64,000 nt of DNA from Aptenodytes patagonicus (Eukaryota; Chordata; Aves; Sphenisciformes; Spheniscidae). The notes under the pieces were generated by a model that was not told the DNA's origin, did no database searches, and saw nothing but the letters and a program-made list of their open reading frames with translations. Of this stretch, positions 22,267 to 34,214 are shown in pieces (position 1 is the stretch's first letter; the number at the start of each line of letters is the position of its first letter). The position numbers were made by a program, and so were the translations under genes. Location of the stretch: assembly GCF_965638725.1 (NCBI RefSeq), contig NC_134952.1, positions 15,393,028 through 15,457,027 on the forward strand, written 5' to 3'.

Positions 22267-23060
22267 CCTTGGTGCCCATTGGTTCTTGTCCTGCCAGTGG
22301 TCACTACTGGGAAGGCTCTGGCTCCCTTGCCCGCGCTCCCTCCCATCCGGCATACACGCACAGAGGCATCTTCCCCTTAAAATGGAAGCAGAGCAGAAAA
22401 CTGGAAAAGAAAGGAAAACGGGGTCAGGGGAAGCATTCTCTTTTGGTACTACTTACTCACCTCAAAATGCCGCCCCGCTTCCACTGCGCCTGAGCAGGCA
22501 GCAACCTGCTACCTGCCCGCATTCCCCAACAACGCGTTGCACAGACACTCACAGACAGAGGGTTGCTTAAAAGAAGCTAATTTATTGTCATCTTTGTATC
22601 GCGTATAGGTCCCAGAGGGGATCAACTCTGTCCAACAGGGTGGGTGGTCCCATCCTGTTACAGGTGGTAGCAGGAGCCTCAGTTGCAACGGCATCTTCAT
22701 CTGGACCGGGGGAGATTCCCCGAGCTCTGCTTATGCTGAGCTCCTCTTGAGCGGCGTCGTCTCCATGCCTAGTGTGCTCAGATCTGCGGCGCGGACTCCC
22801 CAGGCAGTCTCCGGGATGAGCAGATTCTCTGTCCCGGTGTCTGAAATTGCTCCCCGGGCCCCGCCAGTGTGAGAGGAAAGTAGGTCCTCAGGGTCACAGG
22901 CATGGGTGGAAAAGCCTGTGACCACCAGGATATGGGTGCGGAGCTGCATGAGGTGGAAATTGTCCTGCTGGGTGTGCCTCGCCGTGAGACTGGAAGGCGG
23001 CATCTCGACAACAGCGCAGCTCTCCGGCCATGGTGTGCTGCTGGTAAAGCTGGCCTCTGC

Positions 23061-24068
23061 CTACTCAAGGCTCAGGTAGGCGCCGGAGCTGCCTTGCTGC
23101 ACTGCAAAAATCATCTCCGTGCAGATGCTCACCTTGGAGGTGCCTGTCAGCTGGAACCTGCAGGACCGGGAGGCGGGCAGCACCGTTAGCTGGCAGTGGT
23201 GCGACTGAGGCAAAAGCAGCCAGGCTGATCTCACCAACAGTCGGACCCAGCAGGCGATTTTCTCCACGTCTAAGTAGGAGCGTGTGCAGAGGGTGCGTAG
23301 GAGGTACGAGCTCCGATCCCTCAGCAGCTTGTCGTCGGGGTGGTGGAGAAAGCACAACGTATCCCCCAGCAGCTGCTCCCTCGAGCACATGCACTCCAGC
23401 ACCACACGGGTGCTGGAGTGCCTTGCTGGCAGCTGCCCCGTGGTGTCCAGCTCCAGGCTGAAAGAGTGCCCGGGGGGTGGCCGCAGGAACACGAGCAGGC
23501 AGTAGGCGATGCTGTTCTCGTGGACGCTCCAGGCTTCATAGGTGCCGTCCATCCCAATGGCCGGGTGCATCTGCGGCATGAAAGTCCTCTTGCAAAGCAC
23601 TCGGCAGACACCAAGGAGGTCACCCACCAGCTCCTTCAGCACCTTGCACGCGTCGGGCAGGCCCTGCATTGGCGATGGGCTGGACACAGCCAAAGACCTG
23701 ACACCATTGCGTGCACGATTGAGGTCTTCCTCCTCCTCGTCGTCCTCCTCCTCGCTGCTGGAGCTGTCCTGCTCGCTGCAGCTGTCAGAGGCAAGCTTCG
23801 TTTTCCCGGCCAGCCAGCAGGCCTCGGCGAGCAGGACCAGGGCTGCTGCAGCGGTCCAAAACGGCCACTGCTGCAACACAGAAAGGAGCGTGGCTTCCTC
23901 CGCGCGCCTGCTCCGCTCAATCTCCTGCAGCAGCCGAGTCATCTCCTGATGCAGATACTCCTGACGCTGCTGCATCCGCTCAGCCGTGGCCACATCTGTC
24001 TGGCGATTGTGCTTCAGCCCGTGCTGGAGGGCCAGCGCAGCCAGGACGAGGGCGATTGCGGCAGCCAT
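23061..24068 (-). CDS. ITPRIPL1-like: ITPRIPL1-like protein, shortened, copy 8
   Basis: Last complete gene before the array edge; because transcription runs right to left it is the first gene read when entering from the right flank. It has the same 335-residue frame and TAG, AATAAA at 22,581-22,586, donor at 24,640-24,645, and C at the diagnostic site (22,755). Its upstream region is intact and continues into the broken ninth unit. Confidence 0.78.
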   Translation of the reverse strand: MAAAIALVLAALALQHGLKHNRQTDVATAERMQQRQEYLHQEMTRLLQEIERSRRAEEATLLSVLQQWPFWTAAAALVLLAEACWLAGKTKLASDSCSEQDSSSSEEEDDEEEEDLNRARNGVRSLAVSSPSPMQGLPDACKVLKELVGDLLGVCRVLCKRTFMPQMHPAIGMDGTYEAWSVHENSIAYCLLVFLRPPPGHSFSLELDTTGQLPARHSSTRVVLECMCSREQLLGDTLCFLHHPDDKLLRDRSSYLLRTLCTRSYLDVEKIACWVRLLVRSAWLLLPQSHHCQLTVLPASRSCRFQLTGTSKVSICTEMIFAVQQGSSGAYLSLE

Positions 24069-25005
24069 GGCCTGGAGGAGGTGGGAGAAAATGGGGCTGA
24101 GCAGGGCTGGGTGGGAGGGAGCACGGGGCTGGGGGAGCGGGGCAGGAGCCTCCTGGAGCTGGGGGTGGTAGGAGAGGGGGTGAGGGAGGCGGGAGGGAGC
24201 AAGGGCAGGGTTTGTGAGCACTGCATGGATGGGAGCACCCTCAGAGGCTGTCCCAGGAAAGCGTTTGGGCGTCGACAGGCTGGAAGGGGCCGCAGGCCCC
24301 GGCTGGAGACAGCATGGGGCCCACCCTGCCCAAGCGGCCCTGATGGCCAGCCCCTGGCTGGGCTGTGCCCCGTGAAAGGGCAAGGGACACCCGAGTAGAG
24401 TCTCCCGAGGCCCCATCCCTGCCACCCAACAGCGTCCCACGGAGCCGCGGGCACCCGGCCCATCCCCAAAGCCTCTCTGGGCACCTGCCACCACTGGGAG
24501 CCCCGAGCACCTCTGCCCCCAGCCCCCAGGGCGGTACCGTGCCCTGCCCTGAGGGGCTCGGCTCTCGTTCTGGGTTAGAAACCCGCCTTGGCCACCTGCC
24601 CCGTCCCCCATCCAGCCCAGCCTTCCCCCTGCATGCTGCACTCACCGATCGCCCGAGTCAAACAGCAGCGGGGCTGCCTGAGGATGTCCCTGGGGACAGC
24701 TCCCATTGTGACCTGTCCCCTGTGCTGTCACAGCCACCAGCGCAGCGTCGCCCAGCCGGCAGGCCCCAGCCTTCGTCCCCACCGCCCGGCTCAGCAGGTC
24801 CTGGCCATCGCACCAAGTACAAACCCGCCCGGCAGGAGTGAGCTCCCAGGGCCTCGCTTGACAAAGCGGGCAGACGCCCCCCAAAACCGTAAATGAAATG
24901 AAAATGGGGACTGTAGGTGGATGTCCCTGACTTACGTAGAGAGGTGCAAAGTTTTCTGGGCCAGGTGGTCTGACTCCGAGTTGTCTTGAAAAGAAGAGCT
25001 ACGAG

Positions 25006-25850
25006 CCCTTGGGCAGAGGCAAAACTCCTCCTCCCTCTTCTCCTCTTGGGTTCCTTCTGCCGGGGCAGGACTTAGCCCTGCAGGGTTTCCTGGCGGGCAG
25101 GCCGCCCAAAGGAATTCAAAGTGTGCTCGTGTGAGAGAAGGTGACGTGGCCCGTGGATGGTTTACTCCTGCTCGGCCACCCTGTGAGATGGGTCGGCTCC
25201 CTCGGTGCTGGCCTTTGTGCTTGTAGACATGACGGTGCCGTTGGTGCCTTCGTGGCACTGATGGGGGGGGGGGGTGATGGTGTCTATCCCTGTGGCGGGA
25301 TGGGGCCTCTCCGCGGCAGGGTCTCTGCTCTTGCTGTGCTGGTGAGAGAGCAGTGTTCCCAAAAAGGCTCCGTTTCCGAATGGTGATGAGGGGGTGCGGG
25401 AGGGGAAGTGCCTGGTGCTGCAGGACACTCCTGCCTCCTGCGCCTGGCCTAACTGTGCCCCCAGCTCTCAAGCTGCTGCTCTGCACGGGCTCGTGCCCAA
25501 GCCTCCCACCGGTGCAGCAAGCAGAGCGTCCATCCAGAGCCCCGCTCCAGACTCGTGGTGCTTGTTCCCGGTGCAGAGGGCTCACCGCTTGGAGACCGTG
25601 ATGTCCACCTCCCCAGGGGTCGCCCCGGGGCAATGCTGTCGGGCTCCCAGGGGTTGGTTTGCCCCAGAGCAGAGCAGAAAACTGGAAAAGAAAGGAAAAC
25701 GGGGTCAGGGGAAGCATTCTCTTTTGGTACTACTTACTCACCTCAAAATGCCGCCCCGCTTCCACTGCGCCTGAGCAGGCAGCAACCTGCTACCTGCCCG
25801 CATTCCCCAACAACGCGTTGCACAGACACTCACAGACAGAGGGTTGCTTA
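25006..25850. repeat. Terminal partial array unit
   Basis: The ninth unit keeps unit positions 1-661, then jumps to 966 at 25,667/25,668 (304 bp missing, including the CR1 fragment), and continues to unit position 1,148, where array homology stops within GGGTTGCTTA. It has no gene body. What it retains is the spacer that in other units lies between the 3' end of one gene and the upstream region of the next. Confidence 0.92.
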
Positions 25851-27056
25851 TAACAACCTAGGCCACCCTTGCTTTGGGTCAGCAACTACATGGCTGGAGC
25901 TGAGCCTGGCCCAGGAAAGGAAGGGTACTTTTATAAGCACTGGAATTTTCCTGCCATGCTCTCTCATGGAACTGTGTAGCCAGCGGTCTGTAGGACCAGG
26001 CTTTACCCTGCAGGTGGTCACGAATAGAGATAGGAGAGACCCAGAGGCTCCTGTGTCACCTGGGACACTTCCTGCCATCTCTCCTTTCCCTTTCTGGGGC
26101 TGTTTCCAGTTCAGCCTTGGGCGAGAGCTCCTTTGATCACTTTGCTCTAATTGCACTATATCTGTCCAGGGAGCAGCAAACACCTTGTTGTGATCCTGGC
26201 TGGAGGGATTCTCCCTGGTTACAGACCAGGCGACGTAGCGATTTTGCCTGTACCATGCCTGATCTCAACTGCCTGTGAGATGCAGGCAGTGCATCGCTGC
26301 GGGGTGTAATTCCAGAGGAAAAACAGTAGTTCTGCACACACAAGCCGTCTCCCAACAGTCACAGGATCATGTCCTGAGGCGGATGTGCCTCCGGTTGTGG
26401 ATTAAAATCTAGTGATCAGAAATACAGTAACCTCCGTAGGTCTTTGTGCATTGCTTTACAGGATGATCCTCCAAAAAGCAACTGCTTGAGGAGAAGCAGC
26501 AAGACCTAGTGATGGAATTGCCGTTTTCAACAGTGTCGTGCAAGTACAGTGGGGACTGAGTGGGCTGTCCAGAAGGCCAGAAAAAAGAGAGAAGAAAGTC
26601 TGTGCATAAATGTAACCACTGCTAATGTACATTCGACTATGAAGTTAATCTTTTTTATGGAGAAGTGATGGAGGCAATGAAGGATGAAGAGTAGCTCACG
26701 AATACTAGCAAATTAACTGAATGAAATAGGGAAACAAGAATGTGACTGAGTAGACCCTGCAGAAATGTCCCCAGAAACACTAAGGGAGGCAGATGTTCCA
26801 GCATTTGTAGCTATGGTATCTATGACTATTTTTTCAGTTCTCTTTGTCTCACGTGGCAAGCATGGAAGTAGTGGGAATTGGTACTGCTTAGCTTTGCTTT
26901 GGCTGTGTTGGTATTGCTGTATTATCATACATGCATACCTAAGATGTAAAAGATGCAAGATTTTCTTTTAGACTGCCATGGCTGGAGAAAGAAAAGAGAG
27001 AGGAAAAGCAAAGAGTAAAGGTGGAAGAAAAAGGGAAATGAAAAGAGGTGAGGCAA
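25851..27056. other. Right flank of the array, no gene seen
   Basis: Sequence unrelated to the unit begins abruptly and base composition falls toward AT-rich over the next kilobase. Open frames here (for example across 25,848-26,355) have no recognisable family features and are treated as chance. I see no tRNA, CR1 or LTR in it. Confidence 0.5.
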
Positions 27057-27246
27057 GACGAGACGAGACGAGATGAGAGAAAAGAGAAAAGAGAGAAGAG
27101 AGAAGAGAAGAGAAGAGAAGAGAAGAGAAGAGAAGAGAAGAGAAGAGAAGAGAAGAGAAGAGAAGAGAAGAGAAGAGAAGAGAAGAGAAGAAAAGAGAAG
27201 AGAAGAGAAGAGAAGAGAAGAGAAGAGAAGAGGAGAAAAAGGGAAA
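27057..27246 (+). repeat. Pentamer microsatellite (AGAAG)n with AGACG head
   Basis: Pentamers AGACG, AGACG, AGACG, AGATG grade into about 27 AGAAG/AGAGA units with one interruption near 27,190. From 27,075 to 27,246 the plus strand is uninterrupted purine (172 nt). The lysine/arginine/glutamate-rich frame on this strand and the serine/leucine-rich frame on the other are repeat artefacts. Confidence 0.95.
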
Positions 27247-30200
27247 TAAGGAAATTAAAAGGGAAATAGATCCAATTGAAAGGTATCTCCATCTCCTGAC
27301 CAGAGAAACCCTGTTTCTCTCGGTGAGGATGAATATACCTCCATTTCTGTACCTTCTCTTTTTAAGAGTGACTGCAATTAACAGATCACTAGTAGAGAAA
27401 TGTCATATTTGCATAGTAATGTGTGCATGCATGTACATCCGCACATATAGAAGTAACCTTCTGTCTTTATAAAAGTCTGGTTTTGATAGCTGCATGAAGC
27501 AAAGGTGAATGAGTTTACTGTGGTCATATTTCCTATGGTAAATTGTGCTTGAACAGACTGTACACCATGAAATGCCCCCTTCACTCTCCCATAACATGGC
27601 AGTTCTTTTAAGTTCACCCAAATGCCCAATAAAAACACAAGCCCAGAAAGCCAGTAGGAGCTCTGCTAGCTGACTGGGATTGTCCCTTCTTACAGCAGGA
27701 TCACAAGCAGAGTTTGCAGCAGAGTTTCTGGGAGCTGATGCTGAGAGTGTTTGTGTTTTCCTGAGGCACCCTCCATCTGCCATACATACAGCTGCTTTGC
27801 AGCAGAGTGGTTCCTTCCTTCTACATGTGAACACATCCGAACTGTACCTTTAAAGCCCTCGCATTAAAACAAGGTCTCCTACTCAGAGTAGCTAACAGTT
27901 CAGATCATAATATGATCAGTCAAACAAATGATTTTTAAAAGCTTTCCTGTATAATATGACCTAGGAAAGTGCATTAGCCAAGTAAATATATTGTTGATTT
28001 ATTTTTCCGTTAACAATGAGTGATTTCTCTGTAAGTGACCTACAGTACTGCTTTCTGGGAATAAAGCAATATTGATAAAAAGAAGGGAATCTAAAGGAAA
28101 TATTTTTGTCTTTTGAGAAAACTTGTACACAAACCAGGGCACTCAAGTTTCTCTGGTTTTATATCCTTTAGAATGACATGCCTTTGTTGCTTTGTCTTCC
28201 TTTATCTCCAGGTCAAAGGAGTCATGCTGTACATTATAACAGCAGTACTGTCTTCATTTTCTCAATGTCTATGCTCAGGCTATGCCTTTAAAAAAGACAA
28301 ATTCATCTTGTGACTGTCTGCTCTGTGACATGTTATATAATTTGATGTATATTTATTTATATCCCTCCATTGCAAAAAATGATGGTTTTCACCAAAAGAA
28401 AACAAGACATTCATTCTCATTTGTTTGGGGATCCAAGATGTATCCGAGCAAACAATTTGCCTGCACTGTTTGCTTCAAGATTGAGAACAGGATATATAGA
28501 TCTGGGATGGAGAATATGACAAAGCATGTGGCACTGGAGCTAATCTTTTACAGATTATCAAGGTTATTCCATGATAGGCTGTGCCTGAAATTTTCATGCA
28601 TTTATGTTTTTCTGGTGTGTTAAGAAGTAAGTATACATCCACTGTAAATTGATATTCAGCAGGTTTGTTAGTATGCATACCTTTGCAAGATAATCAAGAA
28701 AGCACTTAGGAAGTATTGCAATAATAAATTTTTTAGAGCAGATGTTTCTTAGCAGATTTTATCTGTGTCATTTCAGAGAGAAATCCTTCTGACTTCTTAA
28801 CCTGTAACTACAGTTACACGTTTACCTTTGGTTGTGAGAAATAAAAGGAACTGATAAGAATGTTATAAAATGAGTGTGATTTATCTGGAGGTCACTGGGT
28901 CTATGATAATGAAAAAAATTACCCCTGAAATTTACCATTAGGAGGAAAAAAGGTTAGAAATTGTGCAAAACTGTTAGTAAAATGATTGCATCTTATATTG
29001 TAAGTTCTCCAAGTTCTTGCTTCGAGTTCTTGTAAAGTATTAACCCAAAGGTCTAAATCTAACCTTCCTAAGACATATTGCCCCCTGTACACTCTTTATT
29101 CAGGTATGGTTTTAGTCTCACAGATGGATTGAATGTGAGATTCATCTCACATAATTTTAACCTTCTAAGATTAAGGTATATACACCAAAATAGTAATCAA
29201 GGATGTCTTCATAATTAGTAGAGAAGACCTATACTGAAGAGAAACTTTATGTACTTTAGATACCTGTCTTAGCATGGGTTGAGTCACATCTGAAGTTGCT
29301 TAAGTGTCATGTTTATTGTGGCTTAGTGGTGGCAGAACTACAGCGTCAGTTTTGGCATTAATCCTAGCTGCAGGCTTTGTCCACAAAAAGAAAATTTGTT
29401 CCATTTGCTTGGATTCTAACCTACGGTGGGTTCAAAGCCCTTTCTGCCCATGGATGTCCTTGGTGAATAAAGTTAGACCTACCATGATCTTTGAACTTGT
29501 GAGAATTGCATACCTAAATGCTATTGAGAAAGTAAGCATATTCTCCTTGTGCCTTTGCCAAACGTAATTTGTAACAATATTTATTCCCTTCCTCCCACCT
29601 TAAGCTGAAGCTCAGTAGGTTAAATATTGAGAGATACTTAGAGATTGTTACTACATTTTTACTAGAAAATTAAACAATGTCAGGGAATATTTTTAGCCTT
29701 CATGCCAAGTGATATAGTCTGGCCATGATCTTAAGGTTAAACTCTTTCCCTCTTAAACAGAGTGGCAAACTGCCTGTTGGAAAAGGTCCTTGGCTTGTGT
29801 TAATACCCAACATTTGCTGAGAAGTACTTGAGAGACTGCTAGTTGGCCCTGGTCAAAACCATGCTAGAGATGGTTCAAATAGCATGCAAAATGACATTTT
29901 CACGTCAAGAACATTCCCTGGTGTTGTTTATTTTACTCATACAGTTGTCTGTGGTGATGGAGGACATATAAGTACTTTATTAAGAGGAGCTTGTTTGTAC
30001 TTGCCTTGGCAAGTAGAGCTGTGTGAACCTCTTATTTGCAAAATAAAACTCTAAGGAGCATCGTCTAAATGATGAGATATTGATGAAACTCTTTCTTCAG
30101 TCTTCACTGTGGCACCAGGAGCCGTTAAGCATAGCTTGTAGTGCTCCACAGTCTGGGAGATTTTCCACTGTACAATGTGAAGAGAGTCTTTAAAACAGTG

Positions 30201-33200
30201 GAAAAATAAGCAAAGATGTGCGGTGTTACTGCTTCCATCACTCCAGGATGATGATTCACCAATGATGGAGAAAGAGGAGACAGTAGGAAAACAGGTAGAA
30301 AATTGTAGTGTTTTCGAGGCTTCTGCCCCTCTTTAGCTTAGAAGATCCTTGGAATGAACAAGAACTGGACTACAGCCATTATAGAGTGGTTGCAGTGATG
30401 ACATGAGAAGGATATATAGCTGCCAAGCCATTATTGAAATTATCTAGTCTGCATACCACACTGAGTTGAGCCAATGTGAAATATATGCCTTTTAGTCTTA
30501 GTTCTATCCCAGTAAATGTATGTATCAGGAAACTTAGGACTGGGAAATAGGGTTTCCTTGGGAAAATTCATTTAAAACCATGGTGGCTATTTGTTAATGG
30601 TGCTGGAAGAAAGGGATACATGTAAGGAGAAGGACAGTGGGGACAAGTTCATATCTGTCCCTTCCTCAGAGGTATTTAAGATACCCAAGGCTGATAAGAA
30701 TATAGACAAGCCTGAAGTTGTTTAGTGGCTCTTACTGGATTTTTCAAGGTTTCACTCTGAATGAACCTGAAATGCAGTCAGAACTTGTTTGCAGTCAAAA
30801 TCAACAACAAGCCCTGCCAACAGCCTGAGCTGCTTCAAACAAACAGCACCAGTTTATAGGTTCATAAATATCAGATGCAGTGCTTTGAAAACTGTATTGA
30901 GCAGTCCCAAATGCCATGGTGGCAGCTGAGCAAAGATTAAAAGAGTAATGGGGAAAAAAATCCAACTGCTTGTGTTTGTGGGGAAGAATCTTTCAGGCAG
31001 CAAAACCAGAAGACAATATAAGCATAGTTTGTCTATAGTACATTAAAGAACAATTTTCCCCACACCTGAATTTCTTTTGTTCTGAGAGAGTGAGGTGACT
31101 CCTTGATAATAAAGCTCCTTAGAGCTTATGAAATAGAGGAGGCAGCCAACACATTAGGGTGTCAGTAAGTACTTATCCCAAGAATGAATACATTTTTCAC
31201 AGGCTCAGTACTTATTTTCAGTCTTGTTAATAACACAAGCAATATGCCTTTTGTTGGCTGTGCAGCAGAGCTGAAGAAAGAGCAGATTGTGCATCAAGGC
31301 ACAATTCAAGGTAGGAGGGGTAGAGGAATGGTTGGGTTGTACCTATTGTTGAAATTGCTTTAGCAGGCTATGCTTCTATGAGTGCTGCTGCTGTCACTTT
31401 GGTGTGGCCTTTTCTTCTGGCTTGATACTTGAGATAGTAGATTAGGGTATCAGAAAACCAGGAGGAGCCTTCTTTCTCTGTCATGACCATGCTGAATTAT
31501 AGTTATCTGGCTATTTCCATATCTAACAGCTTTCACATCACAATTTTTGTAGGTAGAATTCTTGTAGGCTCATCTAAGAAAAGTTTAGAAGCTGGAGAGG
31601 ATTTTTTTGGCTGCTATAAAGTAGCTACAATTTCATGCAATAATTTTCACTGGTTTTATTGTCTGTGGTTCACTGTAGTTTACATTCTCAATATAAGTGC
31701 ATCCCTCTTCAAATAAACACTTTGCTGGTCTTATTTAAAATACAAGAAGAAGGCAAGGGACAGAAATATGATAAACTGAGAATGTGAAGTCTTTGGGATG
31801 CAAATTTCTTTGGTCTCAGGTTAATTTTAAGATGAGTTGTGCATGGGCTTATAATAGAAGGCTGAAATGAGGTTGGAGTTCAAAGATTTGATTGGGTTCT
31901 GATGGGTTTTCCTGAATAGTTCTCAGTAAATTTTTTTTTTTTGGGGGGGGGAGGTTGTTTGTTTCGTTGTTTGGCTTTTTTTAATTTATTTTATTTGCAC
32001 AGTAATAAGGCTTGCCCAAGTTTCATAGCTATGCCAGAACTATGGGGTAGACTTAGGATCTTGGCTTTCAGTTGAATTTCTGTTAATACTGAAATCTGAA
32101 TAACCTCAGATCTAAGGCATTCACTTACAAATAGTTGTTTCTTTGTAGGTACATGTTTTCTTAAAATTACATTTAGAAGGGAAGTTGCATACATTTGTTG
32201 ACATTTATGGTACTCTTATGCTTGAGTCATTCAGTTTATTGGGAATAAACACAGTATCCTGACACATTGGGAACTGTCGTGAAATGGGTTAACTTTAGAG
32301 ACAGAGAGTCTGAGGAAGGGTGAGGTAGAAGCCATGTCCTGTTTTGCAGAGACAGTGGAAGTTACTCTCTAAATTACTTCCCCTGTTAAAGTTCTTCAGC
32401 CTGGTGAGATTCATGGGTGTCATAAACTGAAGTACGCTGCACTCAGCATACCTTCACTGTAGTCTATGGGACTATTCAGTATGAATAAAGGTAAGTGACT
32501 GATTTCGTGTAACTCATAAGCAACTATAGCAGTGAAGGTAAGAGTGGGTCTGTAAATAATCAAAGTAAATGAGAAGGCAGAATGGTCTTGAGCTTTTCTC
32601 ACCTAACAACACAGAAGTGAAGGGCAAGGATAAAGCAGTTTGCACTACTTGAGGAAACTTATTAACTTATCCATTGAGAAGCAAAAGCAACTGAAAGGGC
32701 ACCTTCCACATCAGTATTTGAAGCAGGCTGTAATAGCATTTTTAACAAGGATGAGACCCAGGGAGAAAGAAGGCTTAATCTTTCTTGAGAAATCATCAAG
32801 CAGGATTGCATGGCTCATCACATAGTGCAAAGACAGTCCTTCAGGCAGGAGGTAAGTTTGCATGACTCCTTGCAGAGATGCAGGCACTGGTGCCAGGCAC
32901 AGCTCTTTGTCACTGTGCTGCATGTCACTGACTCCTTTTAACGAGTTGATCTTAGCTGGAGACAATGTTTGCCCATCTAAAGTAGGACTGCTATTTTGAG
33001 CATCACTTAGACCCTACCCTGGATCATGTAGTTGTGTCCTAGTCCAGCCTGCCAGCTCTAATGTGGTCCTGCCAATGTCTTACAGTGTGATCCAAGAGCA
33101 CTTTGGCATCCTGTTTGAGCTCTGAGCTGCCTGTAAAATGTAGATAATATAATTTACCCACTGTATACTCAATCATTCATGTTGTTAAAATATTACCTAA

Positions 33201-34214
33201 ATATTGTTAATGGCAGTATATATAGCAAAAGTATGAATAAAAATCACCTCATGATAAGTACCAGTTCCTGTTCTAGTAGTGGTTTCAAACTTCACTATTG
33301 TGAATCTGTGTTTGAAAATGTTTGTTTACATTCCTGTGTGAGTCAGATTTGAGTAAGAGTCAGGGTTTGGCTCAGAAGCTCATTATTGCCACATGCGTAA
33401 ACAAGAAAGGATGTGAGAAGAAAGGGAGAGTGGGAGATTGTAAGTTAGGAAGGTAACTATCAACACATCACATCAAATGGGTAGTTCAGAGGCTCCTAAG
33501 CTATGGTGCCTCAGTCACGAGTGGACTTTGAGTCAGCTATAGGTATCTCAAAAAAACCCCAACCATGTTGCATATAGTGTATTTTCAGTAAAATTTGATA
33601 TTACAGCCTCACAGTTATCTGTGAGAAATTTGCTATGGTCTGTGAAGAATTCTGACACATAGCAATAGTCTGTTACAAAACTGGCCTCATTTGAAATTTC
33701 TGGTCTTCTGCAGCCACTCCTTCAAATGATGGACTGGAATGTAAAAGAAATACTGGAGTGAATAGTATGGAAGCAATGCACTTAAAAAGAAACAACTTCT
33801 TAACAGAAAGCAGTTAAGATTTTCCCTGAAGTGCAAGTATTTTCATCCCTTTGTTGTTTTCTTCCCATCTGGTTTAATTGTGGGTGATTTAATTATGTAA
33901 TCAAATGCCTAATTCTTCAATATTTTGTCAAGACTAGATACCTGGCTCTAGTAATACCTTCTGAAGAAGAGCTCAGCTGGCTGATTAAATGCACTGTTAA
34001 GAAGTGTCCAGGGAATCTTTTGGATTTGCAAAGTGTTTGTCCCAAAATAATCAAACAAAGAATAGGACAAAGTAATGAGCTTGCATTGTATGAGAATTTG
34101 AGTGTTGCAGTTTAATGTTTTGCTTGTAAGCTGACTAAAAATATTTCCAACCAAAAGGCATACAGGTTCATATATAAATGAGCATGCATTTATAGATATA
34201 TATGTTTTATGAAA
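27247..34214. other. AT-rich sequence without recognised genes
   Basis: Stops are frequent in all frames and the few frames of 60-140 codons show no conserved motif or flanking splice signals. A T12-G9 homopolymer pair sits near 31,931-31,951. No terminal CR1 octamers or LTR ends were noticed. It could be intergenic or part of a long intron. Confidence 0.5.

Larger units (their letters stand above)
1..25850. repeat. Tandem array of 3,585-bp ITPRIPL1-like gene units
   Basis: The block starting at position 1 recurs at 3,585, 7,171, 10,757 and 14,342, then at 21,421 and 25,006 after two shortened units, so the period is 3,584-3,586 bp. The only regular length change is a poly-G tract. Reading the copies side by side I found very few substitutions (for example at 1,334, 15,611 and 19,887), so identity is well above 99 percent. 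There are eight gene copies, all on the minus strand: six full and two 5'-deleted. A ninth partial unit closes the array at 25,850. The left end is outside the window, so total copy number is unknown. Such homogeneity implies very recent amplification or ongoing unequal exchange or conversion; a scaffold assembly artefact is the alternative. Confidence 0.97.

Noticed and set aside
25848-26355. Minus-strand frames just outside the array
   Set aside because: No conserved motif, splice signal or family likeness was found.
27048-27292. Lys/Arg/Glu-rich and Ser/Leu-rich frames
   Set aside because: Pure products of the pentamer microsatellite.
32711-32965. 84-codon minus-strand frame
   Set aside because: It looked briefly protein-like, but there are no splice signals in suitable places and no family was recognised.
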